From the NCBI GenBank assembly GCA_022509225.1, contig JAFLTM010000010.1, positions 1 through 37,950 of the forward strand: 37,950 nt of DNA, in the 5' to 3' direction. The notes under the pieces were generated by a model. It was not told where the DNA came from and did no database searches. It saw only the letters and a list, made by a program, of their open reading frames with translations. The DNA is from Muribaculaceae bacterium (lineage in GTDB: Bacteria; Bacteroidota; Bacteroidia; Bacteroidales; Muribaculaceae). Below are positions 17,105 to 26,853 of the stretch, in pieces (position 1 is the stretch's first letter; every line of letters begins with the position of its first letter). Made by a program: the position numbers and the translations under genes.

Positions 17105-19603
17105 ATGCAAGAAGGCGAAGATAAAATTATTCCGATTAACATAGAGTCGGAAATGAAAAGTGCGTATATCGATTATTCGATGTCCGTAATAGTTTCACGT
17201 GCTCTGCCGGATGTGAGAGACGGTTTCAACCCGGTGCATCGTAGGGTTTTATATGGCATGAACGAACTTGGCAACTTCTTTTCGGGTGATACAAAGAAAT
17301 CTGCCCGTATAGTGGGAGAAGTTATGGGTAAATACCACCCGCATGGCGACAGTTCGATTTATATGACAATGGTGAGAATGGCCCAGGATTGGTCGCTCCG
17401 CTACCCTCTTGTGTTCGGTCAAGGCAATTTCGGATCCATAGATGGAGACTCGCCGGCTGCCATGCGTTACACGGAGGTGAAGCTCGACCGTATGGGCGAG
17501 GAAATGCTCAGAGATATTGACAGAGACACGGTTGATTTTGTCCCCAATTTCGATAATACACTTGAAGAACCTTCTGTGCTTCCAACTAGGATTCCTAATC
17601 TTTTGGTTAACGGAGCTTCCGGCATCGCAGTGGGAATGGCAACAAACATGCCTCCACATAATTTGACGGAAGCTTTAAATGCAAGTATTGCGTTGATCGA
17701 TGATCCGGAGATAACCATCGATGGCCTGATGGAATATATTAAAGCCCCCGATTTTCCAACCGGAGGTGAAATTTTTGGCCTTCAGGGTGTGAGAGATGCC
17801 TTTGAAACCGGAAAGGGTCGCATAACTTTGAGGGCAAAAGCAGAAATAGAAAACACCGGCACGCATGATCAGATAGTGATTTCCGAGATTCCATACGGAG
17901 TTATAAAAAACGATCTTGTGAAAAGTATTGCAGACCTTGCAATAGAGAAAAAGGTTGAAGGAATCGCAGAGATAAAAGACACGAGTGCCAGGGGTCAAAT
18001 GCATATTGCCATTGAAATCAAGCGTGATGCCAATGCCAATGTTGTATTGAACAAGCTTTACAAACTTTCACAACTTCAGACAACTTTCAGTGTAAATAAT
18101 GTTGCATTGGTCAATGGAAGGCCTAAGACTTTAAATTTAAAGGAAATACTTAGTGCTTTTGTAGATCATAGGCATGAGATAGTCATTAGACGAACCAGGT
18201 TTGAACTTAAAAAAGCCGAGGAGAGAGCTCACATCCTGCGAGGCTTGATGATTGCCTGCGACAATATTGATGAGGTAATTGCTATAATTCGGTCTTCTCA
18301 AACAACTGAGGAGGCAAGACGAAGATTGGCTGAGTCATTTGATTTGGATGATATCCAGACAAGGGCGATTGTTGAAATGAGGCTAAGGCAGCTCACGGGA
18401 CTTGAAATGGAAAAACTCCGCAAAGAATTCGAGGAACTGATGCAGCTTATCGCACATTTGAACGAGATACTTAATAATGATCAGGTTTGCCGTCAAGTCA
18501 TGAAAGATGAGCTGGTGGAGATCCGAGACAAATATGGCGATGAGAGGAGAACCAAGATCAATATGTTTGCCGGAGATCTTAACGCTGAGGATTTCTTCCC
18601 TGACGATGAGATGATTATAACAATATCGCATCTGGGATACATCAAACGTACTCCATTAAGCGAATTCAGATCGCAGCACCGTGGTGGAGTTGGTGCCAAG
18701 GGAAGTGATACGCGTGACACGGATTTCATTGAGTACATTTATCCGGCATCAAATCATAACTATATGCTCTTCTTCACCAAAAAAGGAAGATGCTATTGGC
18801 TTAAAGTTTATGAAATACCGGAATGTGCCAAGAACTCCAAGGGAAGGGCAATACAAAATCTCCTGAATATAGATGCTGAAGATTCTGTAAATGCATTTAT
18901 AAGGATTAAACATTTAGACGACAAGGATTATATTAATTCTCATAACCTTATCTTCTGCACCAAAAACGGTATTATTAAAAAGACATCGCTGGAAGCCTAT
19001 TCAAGGCCAAGAGCCAATGGTGTGAACGCTATAATAATCCGGGAAGATGACCAGTTGATCCAGGTAAGACTGACTGATGGCAATTCAGAAATAATAATGG
19101 CCGACAAAGAGGGCCGCGCCATCAGATTCCATGAAAGTAAAGTTCGTGAGATGGGAAGGATGTCTACCGGTGTCAAAGGAATGACGTTAGGTGAAGAGGG
19201 TGATGAGGTTATAGGAATGATTACTATGACGGGCGATCCGGACGAAACGGTGATGGTGGTTTCTGCAAACGGTTATGGCAAACGTTCCGCCCTTGAGGAT
19301 TATAGGGTTACCAACAGAGGTGGCAAAGGTGTCAAGACAATGAACATTACCGATAAAACAGGGGAACTTGTTGCCATCAAAAATGTGAATGACACCAACG
19401 ATCTTATGATCATTAACCAAAGCGGAATAACTTTGCGTCTATCTGTCGCAGACATTAGGGTGATGGGAAGGAACACACAAGGTGTAAAACTCATAGACCT
19501 ATCAAAAAGAGGCGACACTATAGCTTCAGTTTGTAAAGTGGCTTCAGATTCTCAGGAAGAGATTGAGGAGGAAGCAAATGAAGGAGGGGTTGAAGAAAAT
19601 TAA
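17105..19603 (+). CDS. gyrA: DNA gyrase subunit A
   Basis: The 832-residue subunit cuts and rejoins DNA in the gyrase heterotetramer. The catalytic tyrosine is Tyr122, preceded by Arg121 (AAMRYTEV), exactly E. coli numbering. The quinolone pocket reads [10 protein letters not shown]: Ser83 is retained but the position of E. coli Asp87 is Met. A GyrA-box-like QHRGGVG near residue 522 starts the C-terminal beta-pinwheel and favours GyrA over ParC. The protein ends in an acidic tail ([15 protein letters not shown]). The ATG at 17105 gives the standard N-terminus ending in [23 protein letters not shown] gene follows after 21 bp, probably in the same transcript. Confidence 0.95.
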   Translation: MQEGEDKIIPINIESEMKSAYIDYSMSVIVSRALPDVRDGFNPVHRRVLYGMNELGNFFSGDTKKSARIVGEVMGKYHPHGDSSIYMTMVRMAQDWSLRYPLVFGQGNFGSIDGDSPAAMRYTEVKLDRMGEEMLRDIDRDTVDFVPNFDNTLEEPSVLPTRIPNLLVNGASGIAVGMATNMPPHNLTEALNASIALIDDPEITIDGLMEYIKAPDFPTGGEIFGLQGVRDAFETGKGRITLRAKAEIENTGTHDQIVISEIPYGVIKNDLVKSIADLAIEKKVEGIAEIKDTSARGQMHIAIEIKRDANANVVLNKLYKLSQLQTTFSVNNVALVNGRPKTLNLKEILSAFVDHRHEIVIRRTRFELKKAEERAHILRGLMIACDNIDEVIAIIRSSQTTEEARRRLAESFDLDDIQTRAIVEMRLRQLTGLEMEKLRKEFEELMQLIAHLNEILNNDQVCRQVMKDELVEIRDKYGDERRTKINMFAGDLNAEDFFPDDEMIITISHLGYIKRTPLSEFRSQHRGGVGAKGSDTRDTDFIEYIYPASNHNYMLFFTKKGRCYWLKVYEIPECAKNSKGRAIQNLLNIDAEDSVNAFIRIKHLDDKDYINSHNLIFCTKNGIIKKTSLEAYSRPRANGVNAIIIREDDQLIQVRLTDGNSEIIMADKEGRAIRFHESKVREMGRMSTGVKGMTLGEEGDEVIGMITMTGDPDETVMVVSANGYGKRSALEDYRVTNRGGKGVKTMNITDKTGELVAIKNVNDTNDLMIINQSGITLRLSVADIRVMGRNTQGVKLIDLSKRGDTIASVCKVASDSQEEIEEEANEGGVEEN

Positions 19604-19624
19604 AAACAAATAAATATTAGGCTC

Positions 19625-20848
19625 ATGAAAAAGTTTCTTACAATTTTGTTTTGTGCCGGCATGGTTCTCCCGATGTTCGGCCAAAAAGCCTTGGTTGAAC
19701 AGGCAGCTAAATTATCAGGCAAACCTGCTCAACTTAACGAGGCACGAAATCTGATCAAACAGGCAATGTCAAACCCGGAAACGCAAAATGATGCCCGCAC
19801 TTATTACATAGCAGGCAAAATTGAGTTTGACGCCTACGACAATGCTTTCAAGACCCAGATGATCAATCCCGGAGATCCGTCAGCTCAACCGGATGTTATG
19901 GGTAAGGAATTGATGGATGGATATAATTATTTTCTTAAAGCTCTTCCGTTAGACAGCCTTCCCAATGAAAAAGGCCAGGTGAAACCGAGGTTCTCAAAAG
20001 ATATCTACAATAAACTTTGGGGGCATGCGAATGACTTTTTCACTATCGGAGGAGAATATTATAATAGCCAGATGTATTATCCCCAGGCATACGATGCTTT
20101 CATGATTTATGGTGAGCTTCCAAACACCGTTTTGGCAGGTCATGGTGGCGAAACAATTTCACCGGAACAGGTTGCGACTGCATTCTTCAATGCAGGCCTT
20201 TCAGCTTATCAAGGCAACAAACTTGATGAGAGTGCCCTTGGATTCAAAAAGGCAAGACTTGCCGGCTATCAACAGCCTGAGGCTTATATATATGAAATAG
20301 CTTGTCTTCAGACAATAGGCCAGCAAGATGAAAGTCGTCTTCCTGAAATTCAAGAAAAAATTATGGATGTTGCAACAGCCGGAAATGAGAAATTTGGTCT
20401 TGAACAGCCGATATTCCTTAACAATATGATCAATTCGCTCGTAAGTGAAAATAAAATGGATGAATCCATTAATTTATTGAATGGAATAATTGCTGAGAAT
20501 CCCGATATGCCGGCTCTCTATGGTTTAAGAGGCTTTGTTTATGACAGAATGGAAAAAGACGATCTTTCGGAAGCCGATTATCGCAAGGCTGCATCTTTAC
20601 CTGATGTTGATTATGACACATTGAAAAATGCTAGTAAAAAGCTATTCCGTGTAGGCACAACTAAATTGAATGATATAGAAGGCTCATCAGCAGAAGCCAA
20701 TGCAGCACGTCAAAACATAAAGGAAAATTATTTTGAAGAGGCCCTCAGAATTGCCAATCAGGCAGCTCCTATGAGCAATGGCGATCCTGACCTTCAAAAT
20801 GTTCTCGACAGTCTTGATTATGCTTTGACAACTTATTTTTCAAAATAA
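19625..20848 (+). CDS. Secreted tetratricopeptide-repeat protein
   Basis: A 407-residue protein with a Sec signal peptide (MKKFLTILFCAGMVLPMFG, cleavage likely near residue 19-20) and helical repeats throughout. The clearest TPR-like units are around AFFNAGLSAYQGNKLDESALGFKKA and ALYGLRGFVYDRMEKDDLSEADYRKA. It is therefore a periplasmic scaffold protein. No enzymatic motif is visible and the partner is unknown. It sits 21 bp after gyrA, an order I recall from other Bacteroidales, and is closed by a strong terminator. Function cannot be assigned beyond TPR-mediated protein binding. Confidence 0.8.
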   Translation: MKKFLTILFCAGMVLPMFGQKALVEQAAKLSGKPAQLNEARNLIKQAMSNPETQNDARTYYIAGKIEFDAYDNAFKTQMINPGDPSAQPDVMGKELMDGYNYFLKALPLDSLPNEKGQVKPRFSKDIYNKLWGHANDFFTIGGEYYNSQMYYPQAYDAFMIYGELPNTVLAGHGGETISPEQVATAFFNAGLSAYQGNKLDESALGFKKARLAGYQQPEAYIYEIACLQTIGQQDESRLPEIQEKIMDVATAGNEKFGLEQPIFLNNMINSLVSENKMDESINLLNGIIAENPDMPALYGLRGFVYDRMEKDDLSEADYRKAASLPDVDYDTLKNASKKLFRVGTTKLNDIEGSSAEANAARQNIKENYFEEALRIANQAAPMSNGDPDLQNVLDSLDYALTTYFSK

Positions 20849-20874
20849 TTTAAAACAGCAAACTAAAAAACAGG

Positions 20875-20903
20875 GGGGTGTGTCAATATAATTGGCACAC
20901 CCC
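20875..20903 (+). terminator. Terminator of gyrA-TPR unit
   Basis: 12-bp stem GGGGTGTGTCAA (20875-20886) with TTGGCACACCCC (20892-20903), one G-T wobble and a 5-nt loop, then TTAATTTGTTTT. It lies 26 bp after the TPR stop codon. The left arm shares an 11-mer with 14233-14243. Confidence 0.85.
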
Positions 20904-21030
20904 TTAATTTGTTTTATCGGGGAAAGGTTGGTATATAAGTATGACAGATGATTTCAAAAGATTCTTTTTCATCTTAAATTTTTATTCATCTCTTTTTCAA
21001 AATTTATAAAATAAATTGATTGTTTTTTTT
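20904..21030. other. A/T-rich spacer without a recognised gene
   Basis: Between the terminator and the mreB promoter the sequence is A/T-rich with T-runs. A 22-codon frame from ATG 20941 has no supporting features. Nothing else is recognised. Confidence 0.5.
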
Positions 21031-21069
21031 TAATTTTGTGGAATATATTCAAGAGAATAAACACTCTTG
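21031..21069 (+). promoter_or_regulatory. mreB -7 box and leader hairpin
   Basis: TAATTTTG (21031-21038) matches TAnnTTTG and predicts a start near 21044. The leader holds a hairpin CAAGAG (21050-21055) and CTCTTG (21064-21069) with an 8-nt loop, about 28 bp before the mreB ATG. No clear -33 element is present. Confidence 0.5.
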
Positions 21070-21097
21070 TTTTTAACCCTCTAATAAAAACGGAAAA

Positions 21098-22117
21098 ATG
21101 GGTCTTTTTTCCTTTACACAAGAAATAGCAATGGATTTAGGCACAGCCAATTCCATTATAATACATAACGATAAAATAGTAGTTGATGAGCCATCTGTTG
21201 TGGCCATTGAAAATAAAACCGACAAGCTGCTTGCAGTTGGCACACAGGCTCACCAGATGGAAGGGAAAGAACCTCCGGGGATTCGGACTATACGCCCATT
21301 GAGAGACGGTGTTATAGCAGATTTTAATGCAGCCGAGCAGATGATCCGAGGTTTGATAAAGATGGTTAGCTCTAAACGCAGGTGGTTTTCTCCCTCCTTA
21401 AGAATGGTTGTGTGTATCCCATCAGGTTCCACTGAAGTCGAAATCAGAGCGGTGCGAGATTCGTCGGAACATGCCGGTGGCCGAGATGTGTATATGATCT
21501 ATGAGCCTATGGCTGCCGCCCTTGGCATAGGATTGGATGTTGAGGCACCTGAGGGAAATATGATAGTGGATATAGGTGGAGGATCAACCGAGATTGCAGT
21601 GATTTCGCTTGGAGGTATTGTCAGCAATAAAAGTATAAGAATTGCCGGAAATGATCTCACAGCCGATATTCAGGAACACATGGCAAGAGTCCATAATTTA
21701 AAGGTTGGCACAACAATGGCAGAACAGATAAAAATAAATGTCGGCTCAGCTTTGCCTTTCCTTGAAGATGGTCCCGAACCGTTTGTAGTAACTGGTCCGA
21801 ATAAAATGACTTCGTTGCCTATGACGGTGCCAGTTACTTACGAAGAGATTTCACATTCAATCGACAAAACTATTTCACGAATGGAGGCTGCCATCTTGGC
21901 GGCCCTGGAAGAAACACCCCCTGAATTATATGCCGACATAGTGAAAAACGGTATTTATCTTGCGGGTGGAGGTGCGCTCTTGAAAGGGCTTGCAAAAAGA
22001 CTGACCGATAAGATTAAAATTGAATTCATAGTGGCTGATGATCCTTTGCATGCCGTTGCTAAAGGAACCGGTGTGGCTCTGAAAAATATCAACAGATTTT
22101 CTTTCCTCATCAGGTGA
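21098..22117 (+). CDS. mreB: Rod-shape determining protein MreB
   Basis: The 339-residue bacterial actin forms membrane-bound filaments that direct lateral peptidoglycan synthesis. Actin-fold signatures are the phosphate-1 loop MDLGTANS near the N-terminus, phosphate-2 IVDIGGGSTEIAVISLGG, and the adenosine loop YLAGGGALLKGL. Length is standard. It is the first gene of the elongasome cluster mreB-mreC-mreD-PBP2-rodA. A perfect 8-bp hairpin spans its stop codon, which may lower readthrough into mreC. Confidence 0.97.
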   Translation: MGLFSFTQEIAMDLGTANSIIIHNDKIVVDEPSVVAIENKTDKLLAVGTQAHQMEGKEPPGIRTIRPLRDGVIADFNAAEQMIRGLIKMVSSKRRWFSPSLRMVVCIPSGSTEVEIRAVRDSSEHAGGRDVYMIYEPMAAALGIGLDVEAPEGNMIVDIGGGSTEIAVISLGGIVSNKSIRIAGNDLTADIQEHMARVHNLKVGTTMAEQIKINVGSALPFLEDGPEPFVVTGPNKMTSLPMTVPVTYEEISHSIDKTISRMEAAILAALEETPPELYADIVKNGIYLAGGGALLKGLAKRLTDKIKIEFIVADDPLHAVAKGTGVALKNINRFSFLIR

Positions 22118-22128
22118 TAACACCTGAT
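22109..22128 (+). terminator. Hairpin across the mreB stop codon (possible attenuator)
   Basis: ATCAGGTG (22109-22116), loop ATAA, CACCTGAT (22121-22128), followed by TTATTTGTTG. The TGA stop lies inside the hairpin. The T-tract is weak, so partial termination or mRNA processing is more likely than a full stop. Confidence 0.5.
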
Positions 22129-22172
22129 TTATTTGTTGTATTTGTTGTTTCTCAAGTTCTTACAGGAGAAGC

Positions 22173-23030
22173 GTGAAGAATCTGTTAAATTTTTTTATAA
22201 AGTATGGGACATGGTTCATCTTCTTTTTTTATGTGATTTTGAGCTGTGTCATACTTTTTACTTATAATTACTATCATTCTTCTATCTATTTTAGTTCAGC
22301 CAATAAAATATCTGCATCGATCTACGGTACAACATCTGAGATTTCTTCCTACTTTCATCTCAAGGAAATAAATCAGAGTTTGCAAGCCAATAATGCACGA
22401 TTAGAAAATGAAGTCTTGAACCTTCGCCATCAGCTTGCAGAATATCAGACTTTGCATTCCGATTCACTCCTGTTTGACAAAGATATGCAGGCACGTTATG
22501 ATTATGTGGCTGCAACTGTTATAAACAACAGCATCAGGCATCCCAAAAATTATTTTTCAATTAATCGTGGTTATGAAGACGGAATCCGTCCGGGTCAAGG
22601 CGTGGTGGATCAAAATGGTGTGGTTGGTATTATAAATGTAGCCGGACCAAACACCTCAAGAGCTATCTCATTATTGAATGAAACACAAAGGTTTTCAGTT
22701 AAATTAAAAAATTCTGATTTTATAGGGTCTCTTTCATGGAAAGGGGGTGACCCTGCAATAGCCTATATGGAAGAAGTGCCACGGCATGCAAAATTCCATG
22801 CCGGCGACACAGTTGTGACCAGCGGTTACTCTCTTTCTTTCCCGGCAGACATACCCGTAGGTGTTGTGATGAATAGAATAAAAGGTTCAGACGATAATTT
22901 TTTTATTCTCAAGGTGAGATTGAACCCCGACTTCAAGTCATTAAGCACTGTCAGGGTTATCAAAGATAATTTTAAGGAAAGTGTCGACTCGCTGAGTAAA
23001 TTTGATATAACGGAAGATAACAAAAGATAA
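22173..23030 (+). CDS. mreC: Rod-shape determining protein MreC
   Basis: A 285-residue bitopic elongasome protein. A short cytoplasmic N-terminus leads into a single transmembrane helix (about 12-32), a coiled coil (about 60-92, INQSLQANNARLENEVLNLRHQL), then the periplasmic double beta-barrel with the family motifs INRGYEDGIRPGQGVVDQNGVVGII and VVTSGYSLSFPADIPVGVV. MreC links MreB to PBP2 and stimulates its activity. The start is GTG at 22173, preceded by AGGAG (22164-22168), a clearer Shine-Dalgarno than most genes here. The mreD ATG lies 3 bp after its stop. Confidence 0.93.
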   Translation: MKNLLNFFIKYGTWFIFFFYVILSCVILFTYNYYHSSIYFSSANKISASIYGTTSEISSYFHLKEINQSLQANNARLENEVLNLRHQLAEYQTLHSDSLLFDKDMQARYDYVAATVINNSIRHPKNYFSINRGYEDGIRPGQGVVDQNGVVGIINVAGPNTSRAISLLNETQRFSVKLKNSDFIGSLSWKGGDPAIAYMEEVPRHAKFHAGDTVVTSGYSLSFPADIPVGVVMNRIKGSDDNFFILKVRLNPDFKSLSTVRVIKDNFKESVDSLSKFDITEDNKR

Positions 23031-23033
23031 CGG

Positions 23034-23543
23034 ATGACTGCAAAGATTGGCGGATACATAGTCTTGTTTTTATGCTGTGTTTTGGCTCAAGTGTTGATAT
23101 TCAATTATATCACCCTATTTTATGTGGCTATTCCGGTTGTATTTATCTATTTCATAATCCGGGTGCCTGTTAACTTAAGCTTGCCATTACTTTACACATT
23201 CGCTTTTTTGTTAGGACTGACGGTAGATATTTTTTCCGACACTCCCGGAGTCAACGCCCTTGCATGTGTCTTGATAGCGGCTCTAAAATCTCCAATATAT
23301 TATATTTATGTGGGAAAAGATGATAGGACTCAATTTCTTGTGCCTTGTGTGGCAACCCTGGGACTTATAGATTATTGCAAATATCTTTTAACTTTCATTG
23401 GTATTTATTGCTTCCTTGAATTCACAATAGAATATTTTAGTTTTGCCAACGTTAAAGATATTGTGATCTTAACTTCTGCAAGCACCGCATTCACCTTTGT
23501 TATATTGCTTGCCATTGATTGCCTGATCCCGGTTAAAACATGA
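23034..23543 (+). CDS. mreD: Rod-shape determining protein MreD
   Basis: The 169-residue polytopic membrane protein has about five hydrophobic helices. The segment FLLGLTVDIFSDTPGVNALACVLIA resembles the conserved MreD loop (GLxxDxxxxxPxG). It is identified by size, topology and position between mreC (3-bp gap) and the PBP2 gene (4-bp ATGA overlap). MreD is a core elongasome member without known catalytic activity. Confidence 0.88.
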   Translation: MTAKIGGYIVLFLCCVLAQVLIFNYITLFYVAIPVVFIYFIIRVPVNLSLPLLYTFAFLLGLTVDIFSDTPGVNALACVLIAALKSPIYYIYVGKDDRTQFLVPCVATLGLIDYCKYLLTFIGIYCFLEFTIEYFSFANVKDIVILTSASTAFTFVILLAIDCLIPVKT

Positions 23544-25393
23544 GAAAGAATTATAGGCTTGCAAAAAGAAAATATGTAATCGGAGGTATCTTATGTCTTG
23601 TTGTCATCATATACCTTATACGGCTTTTTAATCTGCAGGTGAGCGATGACACCTATAAGCTGAATGCCGAAAGTAATGCATTCTTCAAAAAGACAGTATA
23701 TCCCGCCAGAGGCTTGATATATGACAGGGAGGGAAGGCTTCTTGTTTTTAATCAACCTGCCTATGATATAATGCTCATTCCCAAAGATGTGAGGGATTTC
23801 GACACAGTTGCTTTTTGTTCTTTGTTAAATTTAACCAAGGAACAGTTGGAGGAAAAATGGGCGGATATGAAAAATCCCCGGAAAAATCCCGGTTATTCAT
23901 CCTATACCCCTCAAAAGCTCATCTCCCATCTTTCTTTTGAGGATTACGGACGTCTTCAGGAAAAACTCTACATGTTTCCCGGTTTCTATATCCAGACCAG
24001 GACAATACGCCAGTATAATTATGAAAATGGTGCAAATATACTCGGGAATATAAGGGAAGTTTCGGCGGACGATGTTAAAAGAGATTCTTATTATCGCTCC
24101 GGAGATTACACCGGTGATCTGGGGGTTGAAAAAAGTTATGAAGAAGTATTGAGAGGTAAAAAAGGGATGGAGATCCTAATGAGGGATGCTTTAGGGAGAA
24201 TTAAAGGGAAATATGAAGAAGGGATTCATGATATAGCACCAGAATCCGGGAGTAATCTGACACTCTCAATAGACATGGAGCTTCAGAAGTATGGGGAGGA
24301 ATTGATGCAAAATAAATTAGGTGCAATAGTGGCAATCGAACCTTCAACCGGAGAGATTTTGGCATTAGTTACAGCACCTAATTATGATCCTTCATTATTG
24401 GTTGGCAAAGAGAGAGGGAATAATTATGCCGCCTTGGTTGCAGATCCGCTAAAGCCTCTTTACGACAGGTCAATTCAAGGCAGATATCCTCCGGGTTCAA
24501 CTTTCAAACCATCTCAAGGCTTGATTTTTCTTCAAGAAAATATAATCACTGAAAACACAGTCTTTCCCTGCTATCACGGCTATGTCAACGGACTTAGGGT
24601 CGGATGCCATGGACATGGTTCTCCCCTTCCGCTTAAGCCAGCTCTTCAGACTTCTTGTAACGCATATTTTTGTTGGGGATTTAAAAATATGATTGACAAA
24701 AGAGGGACAAAATCTTATGACCAATTGGAGAAATGGAAAAATTATCTTGTCGAGATGGGTTACGGCTATAAGCTTGGGGTGGATCTACCCCATGAAAACA
24801 GGGGATTTATCCCTAATTCAGACTATTATTCAAAGTCTTTCAGGGGTCCGAGATGGAGTGCCAACTCAATAATTTCAGTCTCTATTGGTCAGGGTGAGGT
24901 CTTGGCAACACCTTTACAGATAGCTAACTTGTGTGCCACTATAGCAAACCGAGGTTATTTCTATACTCCCCATGTTGTAAAAGAAATAACTGACACGGTT
25001 ATAGGAGAAGAATTCAAGACTAAAAGGACTCCATCGATCGATAAGAAATATTACGATATAGTGGCAGAAGGAATGAGAATGGCTGTTACAGGCGGTACAT
25101 GTCGGCTTGCCGCTCTTCCTGATATAGAAGTTTGTGGAAAGACAGGCACCGCTCAGAATCCTCATGGGAAAGACCATTCTGTTTTCATGGGCTTTGCGCC
25201 CTACCATGATCCGAAGATAGCTGTGGCGGTCTATGTCGAGAATGCCGGTTTTGGTGCAACTTACGGTGTGCCTATAGGCAGTTTGATAATGGAAAAATAT
25301 TTGAAAGGAGAAATAGCTGCCGACAGAAAGGGACTGGAATCAAGGATGTTGAATTCTAATACTATAATAAATAGTGGAGTCAAGAGTCACTGA
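23540..25393 (+). CDS. mrdA: Penicillin-binding protein 2 (elongasome transpeptidase)
   Basis: The 617-residue class B PBP crosslinks peptidoglycan during elongation. One N-terminal transmembrane helix (about 13-32) precedes the pedestal domain, which begins with the conserved ARGLIYDREGRLL. The transpeptidase motifs are Ser320-x-x-Lys (GSTFKP), Ser372-Cys-Asn374, and Lys534-Thr-Gly (KTGTAQN). Length is normal. Its start overlaps mreD by 4 bp, and its last 20 bp overlap the rodA start, so the two are translationally linked. Works with RodA, encoded next. Confidence 0.96.
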   Translation: MRKNYRLAKRKYVIGGILCLVVIIYLIRLFNLQVSDDTYKLNAESNAFFKKTVYPARGLIYDREGRLLVFNQPAYDIMLIPKDVRDFDTVAFCSLLNLTKEQLEEKWADMKNPRKNPGYSSYTPQKLISHLSFEDYGRLQEKLYMFPGFYIQTRTIRQYNYENGANILGNIREVSADDVKRDSYYRSGDYTGDLGVEKSYEEVLRGKKGMEILMRDALGRIKGKYEEGIHDIAPESGSNLTLSIDMELQKYGEELMQNKLGAIVAIEPSTGEILALVTAPNYDPSLLVGKERGNNYAALVADPLKPLYDRSIQGRYPPGSTFKPSQGLIFLQENIITENTVFPCYHGYVNGLRVGCHGHGSPLPLKPALQTSCNAYFCWGFKNMIDKRGTKSYDQLEKWKNYLVEMGYGYKLGVDLPHENRGFIPNSDYYSKSFRGPRWSANSIISVSIGQGEVLATPLQIANLCATIANRGYFYTPHVVKEITDTVIGEEFKTKRTPSIDKKYYDIVAEGMRMAVTGGTCRLAALPDIEVCGKTGTAQNPHGKDHSVFMGFAPYHDPKIAVAVYVENAGFGATYGVPIGSLIMEKYLKGEIAADRKGLESRMLNSNTIINSGVKSH

Positions 25394-26843
25394 CCGCAAA
25401 AGCTCCGTGTTTAGTAACGTTGACTGGTTCACCGTGATACTTTATGTCATACTGGTGATTGCAGGTGCCGTGAGTATTTATGCGGCGACCTATGATTTTG
25501 ACAAGGCCAGTATCTTTGATTTCAGTGAATTTTCAGGTAAGCAAATCAGATGGATCGGATTTTCATTTGTAATTGCGTTTATTATTCTTTTGCTCGACTA
25601 TAGACTTTATGAAGCTTATGCCTATCCAATATATGGCGTGGTGATACTTGTATTGATAGCTACGGTTTTTTTATCTCCAAACATACATGGCTCACATTCA
25701 TGGCTCGTGTTTGGTCCTGTTAGCCTTCAACCGGCAGAATTCGGAAAATTTGCTACCGCTTTGGCACTTGCAAAACTTTTTGATTCCTATAATTTTTCTC
25801 TCAATGCAAAACCCAGCAATTATTTTAGGGCTCTTATAATAATATTGTTACCGATCTGTATTATTCTTTGTCAAAAAGAAACAGGAAGTGCCTTGGTTTA
25901 TCTTGCGTTGATTTTTGTATTATACCGGGAAGGTATGAGCGGATTTGTTTTAAGTGCAATATTTCTGTCGGTTTTATATTTTGTAATTGCGGTTAAGTTT
26001 ATGAATCCCTTTCTATGGGGATTGAGTTTGGGTGAATTCTGTGTTTTATCGATCATAAGCGTTATCTATTGCCTGCTGTTAATATTTTATTGTAAGGATT
26101 TTATCATAGCACGCAACGTGACACTGGGATTCCTGTCATCAGGTTTGATTGCATTGTTGTTGACGGTGCTTGATATTGAAATAAATGGTCTTTTATTCTT
26201 CATGATAATTTTGGGTGCAGCTATTGTTTACACCGCAATTGCAATGTTGAAATATAGACTTAAGAAATTCTTGATTTCAATTGGCTTTGTGTTGCTTTCA
26301 GTGGGATTCCTTTTTTCTGTCAATTATGTTTTTGATAAGGTTTTGCAACCACATCAGCAAACCAGGATAATGGTATTGCTGGGTATCGAAGAGGATTTGC
26401 GGGGAGTTGGATACAATGTAAACCAATCCAAGATAGCCATCGGGTCGGGAGGATTGACAGGGAAAGGTTTCCTTAATGGCACTCAGACTAAACTGAAGTA
26501 TGTGCCTGAACAACATACAGATTTTATTTTCTGCACCATCGGCGAAGAGCAAGGTTTCTTAGGTTCTGCATTGGTGCTGACAGCATTTTTAGTGTTGATC
26601 TTAAGATTGATTCATATCGCGGAACGGCAGAAAGATGCTTTTTCACGCGTTTATTCCTATTGTGTAGTGTCTTTATTGATTTTTCATATTTGTATTAATG
26701 TTGGAATGGTAATAGGCTTATGTCCGGTTATTGGCATACCACTCCCCTTTTTCAGTTATGGAGGATCGTCGTTATGGGGTTTTACCATTCTCTTGTTTAT
26801 AATGCTGAGGCTTGACGCTGAACGAAAAATCAAAAATATTTAA
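25374..26843 (+). CDS. rodA: Peptidoglycan glycosyltransferase RodA
   Basis: A SEDS-family polymerase of 489 residues that makes glycan strands with PBP2. About ten or more hydrophobic helices are visible, as are SEDS landmarks: GSHSWLVFGPVSLQPAEFGK, the loop IAIGSGGLTGKGFLNGTQTKLKYVPEQHTDFIF, and GIPLPFFSYGGSSL. It is longer than E. coli RodA (about 370) because of an extra central hydrophobic block, as in other Bacteroidota. The GTG at 25374 lies inside the end of the PBP2 gene; an alternative GTG at 25407 would remove 11 residues. Last gene of the elongasome run. Confidence 0.93.
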   Translation: MESRVTDRKSSVFSNVDWFTVILYVILVIAGAVSIYAATYDFDKASIFDFSEFSGKQIRWIGFSFVIAFIILLLDYRLYEAYAYPIYGVVILVLIATVFLSPNIHGSHSWLVFGPVSLQPAEFGKFATALALAKLFDSYNFSLNAKPSNYFRALIIILLPICIILCQKETGSALVYLALIFVLYREGMSGFVLSAIFLSVLYFVIAVKFMNPFLWGLSLGEFCVLSIISVIYCLLLIFYCKDFIIARNVTLGFLSSGLIALLLTVLDIEINGLLFFMIILGAAIVYTAIAMLKYRLKKFLISIGFVLLSVGFLFSVNYVFDKVLQPHQQTRIMVLLGIEEDLRGVGYNVNQSKIAIGSGGLTGKGFLNGTQTKLKYVPEQHTDFIFCTIGEEQGFLGSALVLTAFLVLILRLIHIAERQKDAFSRVYSYCVVSLLIFHICINVGMVIGLCPVIGIPLPFFSYGGSSLWGFTILLFIMLRLDAERKIKNI

Positions 26844-26853
26844 TTTTTTTCTT

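Noticed and set aside
16956-17144. 62-codon frame overlapping the start of gyrA
   Set aside because: It begins upstream of the predicted gyrA transcript start, runs through promoter elements, and overlaps the gyrA N-terminus in another frame; composition is that of A/T-rich spacer.
17249-17659. 136-codon frame antisense to gyrA
   Set aside because: It is a shadow of the conserved gyrA coding sequence with no domain or leader of its own; the same applies to the long antisense frames at 32165-32620 (in metH) and 35063-35536 (in the M56 gene).
20941-21009. 22-codon frame between the TPR gene and mreB
   Set aside because: Short, Phe-rich from T-runs, no promoter or ribosome site; expected by chance in A/T-rich DNA.
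21232-21250. TTGGCAC in mreB as another sigma-54 site
   Set aside because: It lies in coding DNA and lacks TTGC at the fixed distance; the same is true near 21706 and 28918 and for minus-strand occurrences.
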